A stretch of 64,000 bases of DNA from Cryptomeria japonica (lineage: Eukaryota > Streptophyta > Pinopsida > Cupressales > Cupressaceae): NCBI RefSeq assembly GCF_030272615.1, contig NC_081406.1, positions 142,903,041 to 142,967,040 on the forward strand, read 5' to 3'. The translations under genes and the position numbers were made by a program. Shown here one piece after another: positions 22,746-33,824 of the stretch (position 1 is its first letter; every line of letters starts with the position of its first letter). The notes below the pieces were generated by a model, which did not search any database, had not been told where the DNA came from, and was given only the letters and a program-made list of their open reading frames with translations.

Positions 22746-24291
22746 ATGCCTTTTCCTATATGTAAGAATCCTTATAAAGGGAGGGAAGAGAATAATGATA
22801 TATATTATGATCAATAACACCATAGCAACCATAACTTTAAGAAAAACTTATACAGAAAGGAATGAGGTGTTTCCATAGACATACTTTTTAGGCACTCCAT
22901 GAGGTTAGGCGTGACATCTATTAAATAACTAAATAAAGAAGGTATGTTGATAATGTTTACATCACCATACCATGCAAGATGACATCAATATATTACTCCA
23001 TAATGCTCAATCTTTGGGTATTAATTATAGCCATTAATTTTTGAGTCTTAGAGCAATTTATAATCATATTTCTATTTGTATTCCCAATTGTTTTGATTAA
23101 GTAAAAACAAGTTTTTGAAAGGAACCCGTACCTTTTGCATATCGGGAGAGCAAAAGAACTAGAAAGAACTGTGCCTGATCACTTCAAAAACAAAAACAAA
23201 AATTGATCCCATCCAAACAAAAGGGATCTCAACACACATAACATGAAGAACCAGAAAAAGACAGCGAAAGGAAAGCAAAAAGACAACACAAAGACTGAGA
23301 CCATGACCTAGACCGAGACAACTAGATATTTTTCATGATATCTTCAGCATGGACCACCGTCTGCTTCATGTTATCCACAGAGGTCTTTAAATCATCCATC
23401 TTACGACCTTTGATGTCGCCCTTATTCTTGGTATTGGCTCTAGTCCTCTTCTCGTGACCTTTTTTGTCCAGCTGATCCTAGTCACCTTCTTTCTCTTTGA
23501 TGTTATCAAATTTGTTAATCAAAATGTTCATGTTGTCCACCGAGGCTTTGAGAACCTGGAAGTTCTATTCAGCTATCTTCTTTATAGTGAGTTCCATCCT
23601 ATCAATTATGTTGCCTAGATTGTTCATAGCAATTTCCATCCCTTTTACCTCCTTATTATCTTCCATCTCCTTAACCTTATTTTTAGTTGCAATAATTTTA
23701 CTCACCATGCTTTCAATGGCTTCAACATTATTAATTGCCACCGCCAACTCTTTGACATTATTTGTATTCCCAATTGTTAGAGAAACACAACTGTACACAT
23801 TATTTATGCAGTTTGGATTATTTTGGATTTTCAACTCTACAATTAAAAATTTAATTTAAAAATATTATAATATTCCTAATCAAATTTTGGTTTAGAAAAA
23901 ATAAATCAGATATTAAATAGTAAAAATAAACACAATAATTTTACCCCTCTATAATTAAGACATACATAATAATATTCCTTCAAAAGGATAAAATATGAAA
24001 TATTAAAACAAACATAATAATTTCACTCCTCCATTTGCCATATTATTGAACTCTCTTGATGAATGACAAGGCTTTTAAGTATATATTTATTTTCTCTAAA
24101 CATTCAATCTCATAGGTCTATGTTTTTCCCTATGCAAACCATCAACAAATTACTTCTCTATATATAGTAGGTCTAAAGAATCTTTCTCTATATACTTACT
24201 TAGTACTTGGACTAGTATGTATAATTTTTGGGTATTAATGTCATTCTGAGCAGTAGTATAAAGTTTCAAAATAGTCTAAGATCATTGCAAT
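22746..24291. other. Mixed AT-rich region with a coiled-coil fragment
   Basis: This is the continuation of the pre-B target DNA. Apart from the minus-strand coiled-coil debris at about 23330-23834 it shows only AT-rich sequence and short frames. Confidence 0.5.
23330..23834 (-). pseudogene. Unrecognised coiled-coil protein fragment
   Basis: The minus strand carries 89 open codons (23565-23834) rich in Asn, Lys, Glu, Met and Ile with heptad-like spacing (SMVSKIIATKNKVKEMEDNK). After a stop the frame continues as SVDNMNILINKFDNIKEKEGD and then KRTRANTKNKGD and MDDLKTSVDNMK down to about 23330. The block 'SVDNM' occurs twice about 150 bp apart, hinting at an internal repeat. I do not recognise the family; a LINE or retroelement ORF1 is possible. 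Confidence 0.4.
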
Positions 24292-25233
24292 TGTAAATTG
24301 GAGAATTGGGGGCTTAGCAAACCCACCACGTGGAATGGAGGATTTACTAAGCTCAATTTTTGCTTAAGGGAGACTTTACATTCAAAAGAGGGGGGTGAAT
24401 CTACTAGATCCAATCCTAAATGATATGAGGACTGAATACTAAGTAGATTGGAATGTAATTGGCCCTATTTTGTAAATTGATTAATTGAATTAAGACTAAG
24501 TGCTGGAAATGAAGACAAAGTATGAGAAAACAACAAGCTATAGATTCGAGATTCAGTCTTGCAGCTGGATTTGAGAAGTTTTAAATGTTTTGGAGCTTCT
24601 CTGTGAAATCTACCAAAAGTTGTAGGGACCGTGGATTTGGACTAGGTCGCCCTCCATTCGGTCCAATGAACTTTCCATGCATCAAAAAGGGTTTTTGTCT
24701 ATGCAAATAAAGCTCAATTCCAAAAGTACATTTGTGCTCTTTCTTTCTGCACACAAAAGGAAAGGGAAATGTGTTAGGGATAGGGGTTTGCCTTAAAGTC
24801 AAACCCTAGTTTTGGAATTAACCAAGTGATTAAAATAATGTAATTGAAATGACTGGAAGTAAAAATCCTCCTCTTTGAGGGGATGTTGAATTTCATGAAA
24901 ATGAAATGCTTATACTTCCTTGTGAAGTTTTTCTTGCCTCCACATGGAAAATGACTCCAAAATGACTTCTAACCACTTACAAACATGAAAAATGGTATTA
25001 AAGATTATTACACACAAAATGAATCAACTAGACCAAAATATGAACATTTAGCAACTTTACCCATGAACACCTTGGTGCCTTGTGCCAAGAATGCCCAAAT
25101 GACTATTGTTCCAAGTTCACATTCACTTGTGGCACCGAAGAAGGTATTGCCACACATTGTTTAGCATGATGTCTTTGTTGTGCTCAAATCATTTGCACAT
25201 TTGAAGGTGCCTATTGTAATAATTGATGTTACA
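24292..25233 (-). mobile_element. Element F: diverged relative of the B/C LTR
   Basis: The stretch starts TGTAAATTGG and ends GATGTTACA, matching the TGTAAAGCGG/GATGCTACA edges of the B LTR. Two blocks are strongly kept: GGGAGACTTTACATTCAAAA near 24368 and AGTTTTGGAATTAACCAAG near 24808, while the sequence between is largely different and the LTR is shorter (942 against 1267 bp). No matching target site or PPT was found beside it, so it may be a truncated or rearranged LTR. The right boundary is tentative. Confidence 0.5.
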
Positions 25234-25499
25234 ATTACACATTATTGTTTTTTCATTGTGTAGCCATGATAAATGGTCCTATTGACAAATTTTGGGTTGT
25301 TTGTGCATAATCTGTCATGTATGCCAAACTTGATTATACATAAGTATCCTACTGTGTCATTGGATTTTTGAATATAGGGAATATGTGGCATCACCATAGT
25401 GAAATGTTTTTGCATCTCTGATTGTGAATCAACTTAAGGAACCTTAGATGTCTTTTTTTGTGCTACATTTGTCAATGTTTTTGGTATCACCAGTTGGTC

Positions 25500-26260
25500 T
25501 TATGCAAATGGCATTGTATTAAACAATGGATTATTGACCACTTCAAACAATGCCTTTGGAGGAATTTTCACACTTAAATTCTTGGATGCATGTGTCTCAA
25601 GTAGTGTAGTTGGAGCCTCTTGTTGCAAACTAACTTCATTTTGACGAGGCTCAATATTAATGAGATTGTTTGTCTCATGTTGAACTTGAACATTACTTTG
25701 AGCATTTGACATCACACAATTCCATTGAATCATACTTAAATATTTAATGGGAAACATTTGAAACATCTTGCTCATGAATTTATCCATTTTTTTGGTTAGT
25801 TTGGGATTGTTGATAACCATATCAAAATCTGTGTGTGTTTGGATCAAAAGATGAATCTAGTTGATCATTTGGGTCAATTTCTTGTTGAAGGTCCTCAATT
25901 GATCCAAAGCCTTGTAAAATATTTTTTCCTTCACATGATGTTGGTGGTCATTGGTTCAATTGATTATTGTGAAATGGTGCAATCCTTGAGGGTGTTGGTG
26001 GTACACTTCCACACCCTGGTTTCATTGGCACAAATATGGGTTTATAGTATGGTGGCTATCATAGTTGTACCATCTCATATTGTGGTATTGTGTTGCTTGG
26101 AGGACCCACTTTAAAATCAGGTGGTTGGGTATGATATTGTTGAATTTTTGTGTTTGGTATATCATCCATTGGAAAAGACATAGCTTGATATGTAGGCTCT
26201 TGTGATTTTTTGGACTTGGACCTTGTTTCAACAAATATGTCACTATGCAATGTTTTTTGG
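25500..26260 (-). pseudogene. Gag N-terminal debris next to element F
   Basis: Two minus-strand frames (26250-26059 and 25847-25500) read as one decayed protein: KSKKSQEPTYQAMSFPMDD, then PPDFKVGPPSNTIPQYEMV, then a Met/Lys-rich part with KKMDKFMSKMFQMFPIKYL. The Pro/Gln/Tyr-rich start and position fit the N-terminal region of a Gypsy-type gag, but no gag core or zinc motif is visible, so the assignment is weak. Confidence 0.35.
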
Positions 26261-28075
26261 GATTTTTGGATTTAAGAATGCAATGAAATGCAACTAAAAG
26301 GATTGCAAATGCAACTTAAAACAATAATAATGCAACTTATGTTTTTTTGTTGTATTTGAACTTTTTAGAATGATTATGAAATGAAACTTAAGTTCAAACT
26401 TAGAGAGTGAAAGTGCAATCTATATTTTTGTTATTTTTGAAGATTTGGAAAAATTTTGAAATGCAAGTCTAAAGAGATACCCTAGGAAATTGAAATGGAA
26501 TCAAGACCTTAAAAAGACAAACAATAAAGGAAAAATTGATAAAGTCTCACCTATGGCTTGGATGCTAAGCTAGGTTTGACAAAAAAATGTTGTTGACAGA
26601 AGGACAAGGGTTGGACTAAGGTCAAGATCCCCTTAACAATAAATTTGGATATGATCTAAAGATTTAGATTTTTTAAATTTGGCAAAGCTGATTTGAGATT
26701 AAAATGCAAATTGGCAATGATAATGACAAGAACGTAGGATATGATATGGATATGAAAGGATAACTCAACCCAGGATAAAACTAAGGTTTGGGACAAAGCT
26801 AATGCAATAAGGTTATGAGAAGACTAATGATTTGGAATATGAAAATGCACCCTAATCCAAGACCTAAGTTTGAGAAAATGACCTATCAATACAAAGAAAA
26901 TGAATGATTAAAACCTAGTAAAATGACTTAACCTAGATGCCAAAGGGAATAATGATAATGCAAATGAAATATTATGAAGGCAATGGATAGGTCTTAAGAC
27001 CTAAGTTTGGACCATGCAAAAACCTATCCTATAATGACATGGATTTTGAAACCAAGGATTCCAATTGTTTGATAAGTCATTCTATTGAAATATCTTCAAC
27101 TTTGGATGATAACTCTGATTAATTTTGAGACAAATTTTGACCCTTGAAATTTTTTGTTTGCAATTTTGTTACCAAGGTTGTTATGTCTTTCTTTAATGTG
27201 ATATTTTCCTTGAAATGATGTTTTTAATTTTGTTAAAAAACTCAAAAGACATAATGGCTATTTGACTTGTTGCATGAAATGAATGCACATCCAATTACAA
27301 TCCTAAGGTTTGGCAAGGACAATAGTACTTGGATTTCCACTGCAGATAAATTTGAGCTGCACTTATTCAAAATGGATAGCCTAGAAGTTTGGTGATGCTG
27401 GCTCCCCTGCCATGACACTCACTTCTTGGGTACACCAATCTTCGAATTCCCAAAGATTCGAAGATCTAGGGGAATTTTCTATTTCAATTCTGAATTTCAA
27501 GATTGTGGGATGGCTTCAAAGGTCCAACCTCTTGCACAAACAAATAGAGGGATTTTGGCAACGAAAAATATTTGGCTCCTAGTAAGGGCATTCATTCAGG
27601 TGGCCATATGTGTGGAATTTTGCTCAATTAAGAGGCCTCCTAGTCCTTGTAGGTTTTTACTTAGCACACGAATATTGTAGTGCCCCTCCTTGATCCATCT
27701 TTTATTTTTGTGCTTCGATAGATTATATTGCTATAGCATAGACTACATTGATATGATTTTGATAGATGTTATGGATTTATTTATGGTTATGATGCTTCAT
27801 TGTTGATGACATACATGTTATATTTGCACTTGATATTATAATTTCATGAGGATGATGATGATATTCATAGACTGTTATGATGACAGACTCTTATTTGATG
27901 ATCTTTATGTGCTCATTTCATATGCATGGATTATATTTATGGTGATTTGATGGTATCTTATGGTGTACTAGCCCTATTGTATGATTATTTCTATGTGATG
28001 TTTGATGTTATTGTGTGTGACTATCTTCATGAGTAGAGACAATGTCATATCACTCATTGTGAGCATGATATGTCA
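26261..28075. other. Long stretch without recognised genes
   Basis: 26261-27100 is rich in repeated ATGCAA/CCTAAG/GACCTAAG-type words and could be the decayed leader of element F. 27300-27680 is moderately GC-rich, with an inverted TTCGAA/TTCGAAG pair near 27441-27470, and 27690-28075 is AT-rich with ATGATG runs. No family was recognised. Confidence 0.4.
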
Positions 28076-28177
28076 TCATGATTTTGTATCACTTGTCTGT
28101 AACTTATCATGATGTATATGTATCGTATATATTGTTTTTAATGTTTGATAAGATAAAAACATATCAAGACCAAAGAG

Positions 28178-28483
28178 ATGAGGACAACAACTTATAAGAA
28201 ACTTAAGCACAGTAAAGTAATTTATGTCATAAGATTTAGGGAGGGTTTGAAGAAAATCATGATCCCACAAGTTGGGGTGATGATTTCCAATGCGCCGTGT
28301 GATGCCTTGTTCATCAGTGGTAGTAAGTGCCATATTGCTTGGCATTCGGGCTACTCTGCGGCATGATGGGTATAGTTTGGTAAGACTAGGCTTATCATCA
28401 TGGTGAATGGAAGAAGGCATTTGAAGTGGTAGCTTTTGTCCAATGAGAGTGGAAGCCAAAGGCTTAAAGCAAGGCAGAGACAT
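28178..28483 (-). pseudogene. Terpene synthase first-exon fragment (conifer type)
   Basis: The ATG at 28483 opens a frame with a Ser/Leu/Lys/His-rich start suited to a plastid transit peptide. It then reads ALTTTDEQGITRRIGNHHPN followed by LWDHDFLQTLPKSYD. The tandem Arg (residues 63-64), eight residues and Trp73 make the R-R-x8-W motif of monoterpene-type synthases. That motif helps the ionisation-isomerisation of geranyl diphosphate, and the rest of the block fits conifer TPS-d proteins. Similarity stops after about residue 87 (near 28228). No further exon, DDxxD or NSE/DTE motif is seen downstream, where element F lies, so this is a truncated gene or a gene cut off by long introns. Confidence 0.75.
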
Positions 28484-28560
28484 TTTGGGACTCTAATAGT
28501 ATTCTTCATAGCAAGGAGGATGTTTCTCCTTGTTATGGTGAAGCTTTCCAACCCCTGCAA

Positions 28561-28855
28561 TATATATTACTTCCATTAGATTTTGAATGGCGGAGATGAA
28601 CTTGTGTAATCTTACCATTACTATTATTCCTTTTGTAGCGCTCCAATAATTACAAAAAATTCAGATGACTGAACAGGAAGAAAATGACTCGTTGAAATAT
28701 CCAACTTGAAGACAAAAAATACGAAACTACATGTTTGTGGGTCCGTACCCAATGAGCGTTTGTTTGTAGTTTCTTGTCTGAAAAAGAAAGATGACTCATT
28801 TATGAAGTTTCTTGTCACCTTTCACAACTATGTGTCAAAGTAAAGCTCCACGATG
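28561..28855. other. Upstream flank of the terpene synthase fragment
   Basis: On the minus strand this DNA would hold the 5' UTR and proximal promoter of the terpene synthase fragment. A TATATATT word lies at 28560-28567, about 80 bp upstream of the ATG, too close to be a convincing TATA box for a typical leader. A short inverted pair (AAACTACATG near 28726 and GTTTGTAGTTTC near 28763) is also present. Confidence 0.3.
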
Positions 28856-29124
28856 ATTGTACCCAATTTTTTTTAGGAAATTGATAATTGTTTCATTTTT
28901 TGTTTAAAGAAATTGATAATCACTAAATTGGTTTTATCTCCACAAAATGATTGTAGTCAATTTTGTAGGAAATGATAATCACATTAGATAATTGTTTCAT
29001 TTTTTTAAAAAGAAATTGATAATCACTAAATTGGTTTTATCTCCACAAAATGATTGACAAAATGATTGTAGCCAATTTTTTAGAAAACTGATAATCACAT
29101 TAGATAATTGTTTCATATTTTTTA
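28856..29124. repeat. Tandem repeat of about 105-120 bp, 2.4 units
   Basis: Units contain GATAATTGTTTCATTTTTT, AAAGAAATTGATAATCACTAA and TTGGTTTTATCTCCACAAAA in the same order. The second unit carries an extra TGATTGACAAAA insertion. It is AT-rich and non-coding. Confidence 0.8.
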
Positions 29125-29601
29125 TCATGTTTTGAAAGATGTAAATAGGTTATTTTAAAGTTTTTCTCTTATTATAAGTTGGTAGAATGTCACTACATGT
29201 GAATTTGATAGATAAGATAAAATGTTCGTGACCACTTTGATATCTAAATAAAATTAACAAAATGTTTGATGTTACCTAAATGGCTTATGAGATACAACCC
29301 TTAAATTTTTTCATAACATATTATTTTGTAAAATAAATTCTAAAACAAAAGTCAATTTAATATATAGATAGATACACCTGTTGGGTTCATGCAGGATCAT
29401 GGGGGGCCAAAAAATGGCGATGTGAAAAATATAGCCTTCTCCACTCACCTAAAAACGTGAAAATCTGTGTTGACTTTTTGCTTGGCCTGGGTGTCAGTAC
29501 ACCTTGGCATGGTAAACACCTAAGCAAATCGGATATCCAATTTTTATAGGTAATTTTAAATTAAAAAAATAAATTATATAGTATATAATGTAATATAATA
29601 A
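29125..29601. other. AT-rich spacer
   Basis: No genes are recognised. The left edge of element D is abruptly replaced here at 29602 by a TA-rich run (29560-29600). Confidence 0.4.
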
Positions 29602-29891
29602 TACCTAGCTGATTACCTTCTGTATACCGATCTGTTCACTATCACTGTTTAGCCGGTTGACCTCTTCTATGTTGGTCTACTCACTGCTTGTCAGTTGGCC
29701 TCCTATGTGCCTGTCTACTCACTATTTGCCCTGTCTACACTCTGCCTAGTTGGTTATCATCTGTATACCGATCTACTTACTACTGATAGACTATGCAGAC
29801 TTGAAACATGATGTTGCCAATAATGACAACCATATGATTCATTGGTTTACCGATTATACAAAATGCACCAAAATGCACCAAAATGCCAACA
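29602..29891 (-). mobile_element. Truncated 3' LTR of element D
   Basis: Only the first ~290 bp of the LTR (in coding sense TGTTGGCATTTTGG onward) remain. It aligns with 36148-36432, including CCTAGCTGATTACCTTCT and TTGGTTATCATCTGTATAC-like blocks. To the left the match ends at once in TA-rich DNA, so the rest of the LTR and its target site were lost. Confidence 0.85.
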
Positions 29892-29905
29892 AACTCCCCC
29901 TTTGG
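29892..29905 (-). other. Polypurine tract of element D
   Basis: The minus strand reads CCAAAGGGGGAGTT directly before TGTTGGCATT, almost the same tract as in element A. Confidence 0.8.
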
Positions 29906-30026
29906 TATTGGTGGCAAACATTACAAAAAAATGTGCCAGTGGCAAACACTACAAGAATGTTCACAATGTACAAATCTCCAAAACTCCCCCTTTTGCCATC
30001 AATGACAAAGACTACAAAATAATTTG

Positions 30027-33000
30027 TCAAAGTAGAGCAAACATCTCTTTGATGTTTTCTTGAGCTACTTTCAAAGAGGAATCCCATGAACATTTTACCT
30101 GTTTCATGGTGGTGAAGTGGCCATGCAAAATTGCAATAAAAGCCTCCATATCATTGACTGTCTTGTACTCAAGTTCACTTATGAGGCGTTCTTCTTCTTT
30201 AATATTCATGAGCATTAATCAATAATTGGTGTAAGTTAGAAATGTAGCTCTAACAAAATAAGACCTCATTTGTCTTCTTCTTCTTTCAAATTTTTGATTT
30301 TGTGATTAAGTTGTTTGATCTTACCACTAAAAATTGATGCTGAACTAGTAAGAGGATCAAAAGAACTTATCATATCTTGAATTTCTTTTTGAATCTGATT
30401 TCTTTTGTCTTTTAGATCTCTAATTAGATTGGTAAAACTTGAATATTTGACTAGTAATTGACCAACTTCCTACATTATATTTTTGAATTCTTCTATTCGA
30501 GTGGAGAGGGCAACTTTTCCAACTGATATTTGCTCCATTCAATTTTCTCCTCTTTGATTCATATTGTCTTCCTGCAACCTTCTCCAGATCGGTTGCCTCT
30601 GAACCGATTGTTGTTACAAGAGTACTCAACTGATCAATGTTGGGTGCAGTATCATCAACAACAATGTCCGGAATTAGGTTAGAGAGAATTGTTTTGGCAA
30701 AATTGAGAATTCTTGCCTTCTTTTTCTTTGCATTTAATTTAGCATTTTCAACTTGAATTCTCAGTTTTTCTAAGACTTTCATCAATTGCTTGGGAGTCAT
30801 TTTCTTTATATCAATGACTGATTCTCCCTCTTCTTCCTCCTCTGTTTCATCTTCCTTTTTTGTAGTCTCAACTTTTGAACTAGCCGTGGTGATGATTTTT
30901 ACCTTCTTCTTGTCACTTTCTCTTTCTAAGTCTAACTTCCTCTTTGGCGGAGGAGTATCCATCACTGCACTCTTATTTTCTACTTTCTTCTCTTCCTCTT
31001 TGTCATCTTTTGACAGAATAGGATTTGGTATCAATGAAGCTCTATGAGGTGTATCCTCATAAGGAATGTCTTCAATTGTTACTTCATCTTGACTGGGAAA
31101 CTTAGTTTGATAAGCTTCCTTCATCGGTGTAGTGTGAATCGACCGCTCGACATTTTTTGATAGATTGGGAATGTCTGACACAACATTTCCTATGATGTCC
31201 TCAACTGAGAAAACATCAAAATCTTTAGTGGAGTCTTTTTATTTACCTTTTCTTTTGTCAAGGACAGTTGCACCTTGATCCTATTTTGTTTCCTTAGCTA
31301 TTTCTTCTTCAGCTTCCTTTTGCTGATTCATGATTTTCTTCCACAGGGCAACACCTTCTTTGTGCACTGCTTCAGCTTCACCTACTGCGACTCACCTAGT
31401 TCTATTTCTTATTTTGAAGTGTTGAATGCATGCTTCAGCCACTAGTGAAGCTTGATCAAGGTCTAAGTCATGTTGCACGTCCATGAGTGCTTTTATCCTA
31501 TGTTCTTTTTCAATAGCCAGAGCTGTTTTCCATCTCCCTTCAATTTGATCTTAGAAATCTGATGGGATTATTCCATATAGTTCATTGGGAGTCCTACAAA
31601 ACTTGTGCAAGTTCCACATCAGGGCTTCTTCAATTTTCCTTTTGTCTTCTTCATTATCGAGGGAATATGTTTTCCCAACACTAGACAAACCTTCAAATTC
31701 TTTGATCCCATGGATCAATTCATCAACTATTGGGGCTTTGTTCCTTCCACTTCTTCTAACCTCCTTAATTTCCACATCTGATTGGGTTTCAGAGATATCA
31801 CCCTCTTTTTCATCCTTTTAAAACTTTGTATCAACTCTTCCTTCACTCTTCTTCTTTCTGGTATAAGTCACTCCTACCGGTCTATCTTTACTTGGGGAAG
31901 ATACAAGAGTACCTAAATCTTTTTCTTTTGTATATGTTGTAGGCTTGGTTGTTGCAGTCCCCTTTGCTTTTGTCTTTGGCACTTTCTTCTTTTCACCTAT
32001 TAATTCTTCTTCTTTATTAGGGTTGACCCCTGATTGTTCACTAGCACTAGTGGAGGTAGTGGCACCCGATGCTTCACCTCCGTACTTTTTGTCAAGAGTG
32101 TCAATCATTCTTCTTACTTTTCTTTTCATGATTGGCACCTAAAGTCCTATTTTATTTTGGAGCTTACCTCCTCACAGGTTCCAAATCTCTTTGCCTTTGG
32201 GTCCATCAATTTGGACAACAACATGTTGACATGTATTTTAACAATGTCTGTTGCAACCTCATAGCCCATAGGTGGAACCCAAAAGGTTCTAGGTTGAACG
32301 GCTTGTAAAATACAACAATTTGTGTCTACAAGAAAACAAATGTTGTCTTTGTATTTCTGCACTATACCGGTTGGGATTCTTTCCCTCTTGTGCATCCTAA
32401 TTTGAAATTTCTTAAAGTATTGCCACATTGTTTCACCAAACCTATCTCCTAGATCTTGAATCATTTCACCTATCTGAACCATGATAGGTTTTTCTTTAGA
32501 CCATACTACATTATCCAGGTTACCGAGGAAAATGTTTTGCACATAGAAAAATATACATACCAGTAGTGAGTCATATTTGAAAGATTTCTTCTTGTCCTTC
32601 TTGATTCTCTCCATGTTCACCATAAATTGGCTTATGATGATCTCACAAATGTCATAGGTTGCATCCTCCTTGATAATTAGATAGGCAACATGTATATCTC
32701 CGCTTGGCACACTATTCATCTGACTTGATTGATATACCCTATAACCCAGCACTGTAGAGCCAATCTTACTTCAACATCCTCAATATGAGCGATTGTCATT
32801 GCTCTACTGTCACATCAAGAATTGGTTAACTAGATAACTTCAGATGATGAAATTGTTCTTAGGGTCAATGCTTCACTAGCTATAGTAAACCTTTTAATTC
32901 TTCGAATTACATCTTTTGTGAGCTTAATCAATGCTTGAGTTTCTAACCACAAAAGTTGATCATGAACTCTGCTTAGTACATACCTAACCCATTTGGCATG

Positions 33001-33378
33001 AAAATGATCAGAAAAATCGACAACATTAGACAAACCCTTGGTCGTTAGAGGTATATATTCTTCCTTCAACTGATCATTAACACAAAATCCTTTAAATTCA
33101 TTCTAAATAAATTTGTCTCCAAGTTCTTCGAGTTTGTAGTGAATGTAGGAGCGAATGTCTTCAACCAATAATACACTAGAGGAAACAGATGATAAGGCAC
33201 TAGTCATGTCGATCTCACAGACTTTCATTAGATGTAGCTTGAACTCAAGTTGGGGTTCTTTGATAGCTTCAACCAACACATGAGTCGATATCGATGCTGC
33301 CATGATGACCTTCAAACAAACTTTTCTCAGATAGGGTTTGAATACCTTTTTATCAGAAATACCAACCACCACTATCAC
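30027..33378 (-). pseudogene. ORF2 of element D, unrecognised protein in the pol position
   Basis: Open pieces at 33378-33103, 33069-32830, 32752-32147, 32138-31818, 31775-31551, 31181-30420 and 30215-30027 read in order as one decayed protein of about 1,100 residues; MAASISTHVLVEAIKEPQLE (ATG at 33303) is a likely start. The first ~400 residues are globular (HAKWVRYVLSRVHDQLLWLE, SLLVCIFFYVQNIFLGNLDN, QPRTFWVPPMGYEVATDIVK). The rest is highly charged and Lys/Glu/Thr-rich with probable coiled coil (DIKKMTPKQLMKVLEKLRIQ). The globular part faintly recalls the 'putative plant transposon protein' domain, which I cannot confirm. No polymerase or nuclease motif is visible. Confidence 0.6.
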
Positions 33379-33824
33379 TCTGCTTAAATTTTTTGCACAA
33401 ATATTACTAGCAAGATTTCAATCACCTTTGATCGCACAAGAGCTCAAGAAACTTCACAAGAAATCAATGTAAATGAAAATGTGTTGACATGTCCTTTTTT
33501 TTATCCATTGAGATTTATCAGCATAATGATACAACGGTTAGTTTTAAAAGCTTACAACTTAAAGTACACCATTTTGCTTTTTACCGGTTGTTTGTTACTG
33601 ACACTGATACACAAACAACTAAATCAGAAGACATTCTTCAACCAAGAAATTTTAGACTAGATTTTATGCATCTCAACTATGTAGATAGACATAACCTTAT
33701 ATTTGTAAAGGGGATACAAAAATAATCTTACCATATGTGCCCCCCCCGAGTATCGATATTCCTAGTTTGAAGAGGAACTGTCATCACCAGTGGATGATGA
33801 CTTAATTTATGGAGAAATTTCTCC
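33379..33824 (-). other. Spacer between ORF1 and ORF2 of element D
   Basis: About 445 bp of AT-rich sequence with no coding on the element strand. It contains a C-run (33739-33746) and no recognised signal; it may hold the ORF2 leader or an intron. Confidence 0.4.

Noticed and set aside
24292-25233. Solo LTR with target sites
   Set aside because: Flanking five-base words (GCAAT and ATTAC) do not match, so a clean solo LTR cannot be claimed.
28351-28560. Second minus frame of 69 codons overlapping the terpene synthase fragment
   Set aside because: It is the same DNA in another frame; the frame with the R-R-x8-W motif accounts for it.
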